From NCBI GenBank assembly GCA_030762895.1, contig CM061062.1, forward strand, positions 282,902,397 to 282,966,396: DNA of 64,000 bases. Direction: 5' to 3'. This DNA is from Sophora flavescens. Lineage: Eukaryota; Streptophyta; Magnoliopsida; Fabales; Fabaceae. Numbering within the stretch: position 1 is the stretch's first letter; each line of letters begins with the position of its first letter. Both the position numbers and the translations under genes were made by a program. A model generated the notes under the pieces. The model searched no databases. It was not told where the DNA came from and worked only from the letters and a program-made list of their open reading frames with translations. Below, one piece after another: positions 57,074-64,000 of the stretch.

Positions 57074-57728
57074 GAAATGTACAGGTTTTGATCTTGAGAT
57101 CTTACCACTGGGAGGAAACAAAGTCTTTGTTATTCTGCTTTCATTTGGTAATCCTTGTTCTCTTTGTTGATATTATTCATAAGTTTCTCTTGACATTCTT
57201 ATTTTTGTGCCTCTGTTCACTGAATAAGTTAGTAAAAAGTTTCATTTCTACGTTTCATTTCTGTCCCATTTTCAAGAGGTAAAATTATTTATTTTACATA
57301 AAAATAGAGAATGATCACTTGATTAAAACAATCTTATTTCTTGGGTTGCCCTATGACAAGTGTCATGTTCAACCCTTCAGATTTTGAGGTTGCTCTGTGG
57401 ACTTACGTGCCATTTTCAACCTCACATAGGTTCAATAAAAAAATTTCACAACTAAAGATGTTTCTTTCTTAAAAGACGTTTTTTTTGGGGTAAAACAAAT
57501 ATTTTCAAAGTTATTAATAATTTATACAACTAATTTCGGGTAACCTTTTATGGATGTTCTAGGGTGCCATGGGGTTAGGTCTCCACGCCTTCCCAAGACA
57601 TAATTGACTCCCGAACCCAAAGCTTTTTCTAAAAGGGGTTTTCCAACTTCCCTGAAATCAAATAAAGTTGGTGGCGACTCCATGTTTTCTCTCTAAAAGG
57701 AAAAACTAGTCTTTTTTTGGTCGCTACA

Positions 57729-60652
57729 AACACCAAAGCTTGATTTTGTGAAGCAAGTCCTTGGATCTTCACTTGTTTTTTATCTTCAAGAGGTGAATCA
57801 TATTCTCCTTTCCTAATCATGTCTATGTTCTTCAATAAGTTTCATGATTTAAAGTCTATTTCATCTATGTTCATCACTTTTAAGTTTCTAAATCTAAAAC
57901 TTTGAAAATTCATAACAAATTCTAGAAAAATATAATGATGTTGAAACCACTTCCTATGTTCTTATAATCATGTATATTGTCTGTATCTAAGAGCATGTAA
58001 TGATAAAAAATTTTCTTCCCTTGAAGCCCATCTTGGCCGAATCCTAGAGGAAAGGATGGATGGAGCTTTTGTTTTTGCTTTTGATGTATGATCATGACTT
58101 TCATCATACATACTTGTATACTTGTTGAATCCTAGTTGGTTCAGTAAACTAAAAACCCTAGCCTCATGGATATGTCTTGGCCGAATCTACCATTTAGAGG
58201 ATTAGGATGGTTTTGATTCTTAACTTTGTTGTTTAATCTTAATCCATTTCCTTAAGTATATTAGGATCATTAATCCATGACTTAAGCAAGTTTGGAGATT
58301 TTGAGCCACAAAACCCTAAGGAGGCCGTGACCTATTAGAGAGGATTAGGTGTTTGTTTTGCTTGTTTTGCTTGTTTTGATTGGTTGTTTGGATGTGTTGT
58401 TGAAGGTTAATTGTTCTACGGCATACGAGGGTTTCCGATAATCGACAGAGTTCTTTTAATTTCACTGAGGAGCTTCGAGAGTTAAGGGGAGCTTAACTGA
58501 GGGATTTTTCTCAATAACCATTTGCTTTTAGTGTAGTTTATATAATTTATATGTGGTTGTGGTTATTTGTTTATGTTGTTTACGTTGTGTTGTTTATCTG
58601 TGTATCGGTGATTGATCTGCCCTTAATTTATTTAATTATCTGCAGTAGTATATTATATTGCTATGATGCATGATCTTCCTGATGATATAATTCTGATGAT
58701 GTTGTTGAATGTTGTTTGAAAGGCCTGACAGTGGTCGGTGCACAACCGATTAATCAGATAAAAACTTTAATAAGCCGTGTAAATTATATTCAATATTTTA
58801 TGAGAAATGTTGGAATATAATAATGGTGGAAAATATTGTTTTGGAAAAATAGTGAGTTTTGAGAAATATTATTTTAATGATTTATTAGTGTAAAAGTAAT
58901 TTATGAGTCACGGTGAGAGCGTAACGGTGAAATTATTTTTGTACTGCTAATTTTTATGTAAGAAAATCCTTAATATTATAAATAGTGTTTTTGTGAAATT
59001 AATATTCGAAAATACCCTATTTATTATATAAGAAGATTATTTTGGAAGAAAGGTCAAAGTTTGCCTTAAAAACGTTTTCTGTGAAAATGCCAAACGACGG
59101 CAAGTTTCGAAATTATTTACGGTGAGAAGTAAAAAAAATAGCAGTACTTATTTTGAAAAGAGATTTCATCTCAATTGACTTATTCTTTTTTTTTTAAAAT
59201 TGTAGTTTCATTAAAGAGTTATTGATGATTTGATGTTATTTCGGGAAAAATGAGTTTCCAAAGGAAAATGGATTTTTCTATGATTTGACGTTTTACAAAC
59301 GAATTTCAAGTAGAAATAATTTTCCGTAAATGAGTTTTACTCAATGACGTATTTCTGGTAACTTGGATAAGTTGCGGAGATCTTATTTTGGATTTGTTTT
59401 TCATAGACGAAAAATGACGTAAATGACGATATGGAACCTAGTAACCGAGATGTCGGGGTACTAGTGTTCTTATGATGCTATAGACTTGGTGTTCAGTAGA
59501 CGGTGTGTCTACTTCACGACGTAATAAACGACGGTAAAAGATTAATGATATTTTCTATTACCACGAACCTAAGACCGGTGCATCAGTTTAAGGGTTTCAT
59601 GATTGAGCACTCGGACTTTGAAGTCCTGTGTTATTAAGGAAAGTTTTAAAATGATAAAACTCTGTTGGTCGCAAGCTTTGAGCTTAAGCAAAGGAAAGAT
59701 TGAACACAAAGAAAAATGACGAGAATAAAATGTTTTTCATGCATATTCGGCAGACATGCCTCACGAGTTAATCATGGTATCTTAATGATATTCATGTTTC
59801 GACGTATTTGTTAATCATGGTATCTTTATGATATTCATGTAATCGACGTATTCATTGTGCCTTTGGGCAATCGACGTACAATGAAAACCATAAATCGACG
59901 TTCTCACTGTGCCGGACAGTGGGCTATGGCAAAATCGAAGTGCCTCTTTTGGCAAAATCGACGTGCCTCTTTGGCAAAATCGACGTGTCTCTTTTGGCAA
60001 TCGAGCATAATCAGCTCATTTTAAATGACGTTGGGGATCTTCGGAGATTAAGTGTGAATGTTTATATGATGTATTGAAGTGTTCGTGCATATTTTTTCCA
60101 ACGTTGATGTTTGGGGTGTGAAACCCATTGATAAACTATATGCTATAATATGAATGCTCATGTTGTTATAAACATGTATATGTGTATGTGACTTATTTTG
60201 TGTCGCACATTTAGTTATTATGTTAAATCCATATATTGGCGTCTCACCCTTACAAACATATCAGAGCCGCACAAGGGGTGTGATCTCTACAAGAAGAAGA
60301 AGGATGTCTAGTTCGGGGCATGCTGTTGCTATTTCTATCGGTTGTAGTGTCTGTTAGTTACGACCAGCTTAGGTCTTATTATGTTATATTATGTTTTGAG
60401 AATGAACTAAATTGATTATGATCTAGGTGTGAAAACATATGAAGCAGTATAGTTATATGACTTATATACATTATGTATTTAAGTGTGATTTGATTACGTT
60501 GTTGTTATGAGGTTAAAAAGAAGAAAAAATTTTATCACCATATTTTGAAAAGATAAACGTTGAGAAAACATTATTTTTCGAAAGCAACCAGCAAATTAAG
60601 TTTTATCTCCGCAAACGGGTAAACATGTGATGACCCGAGTTAGGGTGTCACA
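57729..60652 (+). repeat. right piece of the split solo LTR
   Basis: Continues the LTR begun at 20466. Contains tandem AATCGACGTGCCTCTTTTGGC-like repeats (about 59840-60005) and the AAACCCATTGATAAACT block shared with the other solo LTR. No gene seen. Confidence 0.85.
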
Positions 60653-60657
60653 CACCG
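60653..60657. repeat. target site duplication CACCG, right copy
   Basis: Matches 20461-20465. LINE coding sequence resumes at TGC. Confidence 0.92.
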
Positions 60658-61110
60658 TGCAACCAGGCTGGGAAAAGGAAATTGTGGGCAGATCTGCGGA
60701 TGTCCAAATTAGGTTTTGGGGAGGGATTATGGTGTGTTGTGGGGGATTTCAACACAGTTAGCAATGTAGAGGAGCGGAAAGGGCTAAACTCCAATCAAGG
60801 GAGGCAGGAAATAGAGGAATTTAACTCTTTCATAGCAGAAATGGGGTTGATCGATTTGCCACTCTTGGGAAGAAAATTCATCTGGTATAAAGCTGACGGC
60901 TCAGCCATGAGTAGGCCGGACAGTTTTTTGCTCTCTGGCAGTTGGATCCAACGGTGGGGGGCATCCCCCCAATGGGCTCTAAAGCGAGATGTTTCGGATC
61001 ACTGCCCAATTATTCTTAAAATGGGGTCTCGAGATTGGGGTCTGAGGCCTTTCCGCAGCAAAAATTGTTGACTCAACCACCCAGGATTCAAAGAGGTCGT
61101 GGAGGAATGT
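60658..61110 (+). pseudogene. LINE ORF2, C-terminal half of the endonuclease
   Basis: Contains VVGDFNTV (the GDFN motif), RKFIWYK, RPDSFLLS and SDHCPI (catalytic D and H), as in plant L1 endonucleases. A TGA stop sits at 61069-61071 in a position normally Trp. Beyond it the frame is readable for some residues, then decays. Confidence 0.85.
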
Positions 61111-61517
61111 TGGTCAGGGGCAATGGTTTCGGGTTGGAAGGCTTTTATCTTCAAAGAAAAGCTTAAATCCTAAAGTTAGAACTTAGAAGATGGAGTTTGG
61201 AGGCTTTTGGGAATATCAATTGCAAAATTAGGTGCTTAGAGGACTCGATAAGTGATCTGGATGTAATAGCGGAAACTAGGCAGTTATCGGAGGGAGAGTT
61301 GGAACAGAGGAGATATTGCGTTGTGGAGATGTGGGGAAAGTTGAAAGATAGGGAGAGCCTTCTTAGGTAAAAGTCTCATCAAAGGTGAATTGCGGAAGGT
61401 GATGCAAATACCTCATATTTTCACGCTTGTATACAGTCAAGGAGGAAGAAGGTGATGCAAATACCTGTATGCATAATTGGTTGAGGTTCGCCCAGTTCTG
61501 GAGACATTACTTTTTCC
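61111..61517 (+). pseudogene. LINE ORF2, degraded linker between endonuclease and RT
   Basis: Fragments of the usual linker are visible in shifting frames (for example RRWSLEAFGNIN and SYFHACIQSRRKK). Multiple stops. Confidence 0.6.
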
Positions 61518-62792
61518 ATGCTCAGTCCTTCACAGACCTCGGGTTTATTCGCTACATTCTCTATGGAAGAATTGGAGGAAGCGGTATATAATTGTGATGA
61601 GAACAAAGCCCCAGGGCCAGATGGTTTCAACCTTAATTTCATCCAAAAGTTTTGGGAGGTTATTAAATCGAATGCATGGGTTTTGGTTGAAGAGTTCTAT
61701 TGTAACACAAAGCTGCCTAAAGGTATTTTGTCGTACTTTGTGGTCTTGATTCCTAAAATCACCAGCCCGCAAGGCCTTGGTGACTTTCGGTCCATCTCAC
61801 TTTATTGTTGCACCATAAGATTTTGGCAAAGATGCTTGTTTCAAGGCTAAGGAAAGTTATGAACTCCATCATAGCGGATAACCAATCAGCATTCATTTCG
61901 GGCAGAAATATACTTGATGGTGTGGTCATTATCAACGAGGTGGTGGATTATGCGAAGAAATTGAATAAGGAGTGCTTGATATTCAAAGTAGACTTCGGAA
62001 AGGTGCACGATACGGTCAATTGGAATTTCCTAGATTACATGATGAGGAGATTTGGCATGTGTGATAAGTGGAGAGCATGGATCAAGGAATGCATACTTAG
62101 AGGCGATCTTCCGGTTCTAGTGAATGGTAGTGCTATGAAGGAGGTAAAGATACATAAAGGTCTAAAACAAGGAGATCCCATGGCGCCTTTTTTATTCCTT
62201 ATGGTGGCTGAGGGGCTCTCAGGTGTGATGAGAAGTGCGGTGTGTTCAGGCATTTTTAAAGGTTTCAAAGTGGAAATGGTGGGATGGAGTGTCTATTCTC
62301 CAATATGTGGATGATATGTTGTTGGTTGGGGAAGCTTCATGGAGTAATCTTTGGCCATTGAAGTCTATCCTGAGGTGTTTTGAGTTGGTCTCTGGTCTTA
62401 AAGTGAATTTCCATAAAACCAGTGTTATTGGAATTAATGTGAACAATTCCTTCAGTGAAGCGACAACTTCTTTCCTTAATTGCAAATGTGGGGGAGTGCC
62501 ACTTAAGTATCTGGGGTTACCAATTGGTGCAAATCCTAGGAGTATGATAACTTGGAAGCCGGTAATTGATTCTATGGAGAATAAACTATCCGCTTATAAA
62601 AGGAGGCATCTATCACTAAGGGGTAGAATTACTCTTATTAATTCTGTATTAAGTAGTCTCCTAATTTACCACCTCTCGTTCTTCAAATTGCTAAGGAAGG
62701 TTCAACATGTCATGGTTCGTCTACAAAGAAATTTCCTTTGGGATGGTGGGGAGGGCTCTAAGAAGGTTGCTTGGGTTAGCCTTTGTATATGA
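61518..62792 (+). pseudogene. LINE reverse transcriptase (frameshifted)
   Basis: KAPGPDGF, then LIPKITSPQGLGDFRSISL, KILAKMLVSRL, NQSAFISGRNILDG, FKVDFGKVHDTVNW, LKQGDPMAPFLF, and the active site YVDDML in another frame (near 62305). Frame changes lie near 61815 and 62290. It ends after NFLWDGGEGSKKVAW, where plant LINEs continue with a zinc/RNase H region; here the 3' untranslated tail follows at once. Confidence 0.87.
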
Positions 62793-62832
62793 TCTGAGTA
62801 CTTCTTATATTAATACACTTTTGATTTATAAA

Positions 62833-63019
62833 AAAAATCTTTTACTCTCACATTCTCCCACTTTCTTCCAATAATTTTGTAAAAATATATTCACAGGAAT
62901 AATAAATAATAAATATACTATATAAACAAAATTTAGAATTTACTTGTAATAAATAACATATAAGCCTTAACATTCTAGAATTTTATTTTCCAGGAATATA
63001 ATAAGATACCTTGAAACAA
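62833..63019. other. spacer, no gene
   Basis: AT-rich sequence between two LINE fragments. I see nothing in it. Confidence 0.5.
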
Positions 63020-63035
63020 ACACCTAATAAGAAAA
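63020..63035. repeat. target duplication of LINE 2, left copy
   Basis: ACACCTAATAAGAAAA; the same text recurs at 63487-63502 after the A tail. Confidence 0.85.
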
Positions 63036-63382
63036 GGGGTGAGTGGTTGCTTGGTTTTTCTGGTAGTTGTGGTCTTACTTCTAACCTAAATGTCGAACTT
63101 CAAGCAATCTCTCACGGTTTAGAAATATCTTGGGATAAAGGTTTCAAAGATGTTATTTGTGAATCTGATTCTCGGCTATCTCTTTCTCTTATTGAAGAGG
63201 GTGTTCACCAACATCATCCTTATGCTCCTATTGTGGACTATATCAGATCCTTTAAAGGCAATGATTGACAGCTGTCTTTTGTTCATACTTTGCGGGAAGG
63301 GAACAACTGTGTGGATTGGCTTGCAAAGTTTGGTGCTAACATGGATTGTGGCCTAAGAATGTGGAATCTTTGTCCCCCTTAG
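63036..63382 (+). pseudogene. RNase H-like C terminus of LINE 2
   Basis: GEWLLGFSGSCG, NVELQAISHGL (E), CESDSRL (D) and REGNNCVDWLAKFGA (D) follow the plant LINE RNase H pattern. The first catalytic D is lost with the truncated 5' end. An in-frame TGA at 63266-63268 replaces what is commonly Trp. Open from the flanking sequence, so no start of its own. Confidence 0.8.
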
Positions 63383-63487
63383 CTTTCTAGCTTTGTTCTT
63401 GCTGAAGCCTTCGGAATAGAGACTATACGTCCTTAGTTTTTCTGCTTTTCTATTTTTTGTTGTTTCTTTCCCTTTGATAAAAAAAAA
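63036..63487 (+). mobile_element. LINE 2: 5'-truncated L1-type fragment
   Basis: About 450 bp consisting of an RNase H-like coding end and a 3' tail ending TTTCCCTTTGATAAAAAAAA. Flanked by a direct repeat of at least 15 bp. A 5' truncation, A tail and long target duplication are the signature of target-primed insertion. Confidence 0.88.
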
Positions 63488-63502
63488 CACCTAATAAGAA
63501 AA
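63488..63502. repeat. target duplication of LINE 2, right copy
   Basis: CACCTAATAAGAAAA; its left edge is ambiguous against the A tail. Confidence 0.85.
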
Positions 63503-63914
63503 AAGTGTAAAGGTTATTAATTAGTACTCTGATTAATTTCTTCATAATTTTCATCCGTTGATCATAATTTTTTAGAAAAATATGAAACTATGAGTAATTA
63601 GTAAGGAGGGTAAAAGATAAATATTACTAATATTTTTCTAATAAAAAGTGTGTTTTATTATAATTCTAGTCAAGCAATTTTAGTAATTATAACTACAAGA
63701 ATTTTCGCTGTTAATCATTATAATTTTTTTTATAAACTATCATAATTAGGGTTTTTGTCTCCCAAGTGTCATCTTAGGATATTCTCACAAGTTTCGGTCG
63801 TTAGGATCGAATATGTGACTAATTCGCGATCGGTTGCTTGGAGCAAAAAATTAATCCTTGATTTTTTTTTTATAACCTCCTAATGATTAAAACTTGCGTT
63901 CTCTTCCTTACAAG
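63503..63914. other. right flank, no gene seen
   Basis: AT-rich, without a credible reading frame. Confidence 0.5.
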
Positions 63915-64000
63915 TAGGGATGGCAAAATTACTCGCACTCGCGGATACTCCCATGAATTACCTACAATATGTAGTAAATAGATGCTTATTAAATGGGGAT
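63915..64000. mobile_element. possible end of a hAT-type transposon, cut by the window
   Basis: TAGGGATGGCAAAATTACTC resembles the (C/T)AGGGATGGCAA ends seen on many plant hAT elements, followed by ACTCGCGGATACTC. Only one end is visible, so this is a weak call. Confidence 0.3.

Larger units (their letters stand above)
21378..57728 (+). mobile_element. Element 2: Ogre-type Ty3/gypsy retrotransposon with ORF1, hosting two Athila-type insertions
   Basis: Begins TGTGAACACCC and ends GGTCGCTACA. Flanks are AACAT (21373-21377) and AACAC (57729-57733), a duplication with one mismatch. Order: 5' LTR (split by element A), primer site, leader, ORF1, gag-protease (preceded by element B), intron, RT/RNase H/second RNase H/integrase, stem-loops, two tandem repeats, polypurine tract, 3' LTR. 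ORF1, the intron and the dual RNase H place it in the Ogre group. Without A and B and their extra duplication copies it is about 19.4 kb, large as expected for Ogre. It carries numerous stops and several frameshifts. Confidence 0.95.
53466..57728 (+). repeat. 3' LTR of the Ogre element, with internal duplication
   Basis: 4263 bp, against about 2.67 kb for the 5' LTR. The excess is explained by a second copy of the array-plus-promoter segment. Copy 1 spans about 53601-55381 and copy 2 about 55382-57073; both end in AAAAGAGTCAGTGAGATT. A further 120 bp duplication lies at about 56395-56636. TATA boxes at 55159-55165 and 56836-56841. Confidence 0.92.
20466..60652 (+). mobile_element. solo LTR (possibly Tekay-like), split by the Ogre element
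   Basis: Pieces 20466-21377 and 57729-60652 add to about 3.8 kb. Ends are TGTAACACCC and GGGTGTCACA, flanked by CACCG. No gag or pol of its own is present. It shares blocks with the solo LTR at 4096-8688, in opposite orientation, so both come from one family. Element 2 inserted about 0.9 kb into it. Confidence 0.85.
20022..62832 (+). mobile_element. L1-type LINE, 5'-truncated and internally deleted, interrupted by nested insertions
   Basis: Left piece 20022-20465 and right piece 60658-62832 join in frame across the CACCG duplication. The left piece begins with a short acidic/basic coding tail, probably the end of ORF1, then ORF2 from 20127. The right piece holds the rest of the endonuclease and the reverse transcriptase. 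The 3' end is TTGATTTATAAAAAAAAT, typical of plant LINE tails. The C-terminal zinc and RNase H part is missing. I could not define a target duplication. It is the oldest layer of this nest. Confidence 0.85.

Overview
This 64 kb window looks like intergenic heterochromatin from a plant, most likely a eudicot. I see no intact host gene, no rRNA gene and no tRNA gene. Nearly all of it is a stack of nested retrotransposons. Two elements are Tat/Ogre-type Ty3/gypsy (dual RNase H, an intron between protease and reverse transcriptase, and in one an extra ORF1 with a plant-mobile-domain-like region). Two are Athila-type (tRNA-Asp-type primer site TGGCGCCGTTGCCGGGGA). Ogre elements are best known from legumes, so a legume is a reasonable guess, but the window does not prove it.

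Left part (264-18898, minus strand): Element 1 is a complete but decayed Tat/Ogre-type element with two LTRs of about 2 kb and target duplication ACCAC. Its 5' LTR is on the right. Reading leftward come the primer site, a conserved noncoding leader, gag-protease, a 195 bp intron, RT/RNase H/second RNase H/integrase, tandem stem-loops, a 30 bp tandem repeat, the polypurine tract and the 3' LTR. A 4.6 kb solo LTR (4096-8688, duplication TAGGC) landed in its 3' noncoding part and contains an unexplained 189-codon reading frame.

Right part (about 20022-62832, plus strand): a 5'-truncated L1-type LINE was hit by a solo LTR (20466-60652, duplication CACCG). That LTR was hit by Element 2, an Ogre element (21378-57728). 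Its 5' LTR then received Athila element A (23639-33131, duplication ATCAC). Its internal region received Athila-like element B (37009-44484, duplication ACAGT). B carries only gag and protease but has the most similar LTR pair here. This gives four levels of nesting and a clear relative order: LINE, solo LTR, Ogre, then A and B. A second, short 5'-truncated LINE (63036-63487) with a 15 bp target duplication lies near the right end.

All coding regions carry stops or frameshifts, so this copy set is not expected to make functional proteins. Several nonsense codons are C-to-T type changes at CAG or CG sites, as expected for methylated, silenced repeats.

The most unusual theme is structured noncoding repeats. 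Both Athila families carry tandem palindrome arrays (core TCACGGCCGTGA) upstream of the LTR TATA box. Both Ogre-type elements carry tandem stem-loops just after the pol stop. The two Athila families share an 8 bp stem whose closing pair changes from G:C to C:G. Element B has a 16-pair hairpin capped by GAGA. The Ogre LTRs carry a kilobase of tandem hairpin units. These are visible in the sequence; any function is inference.
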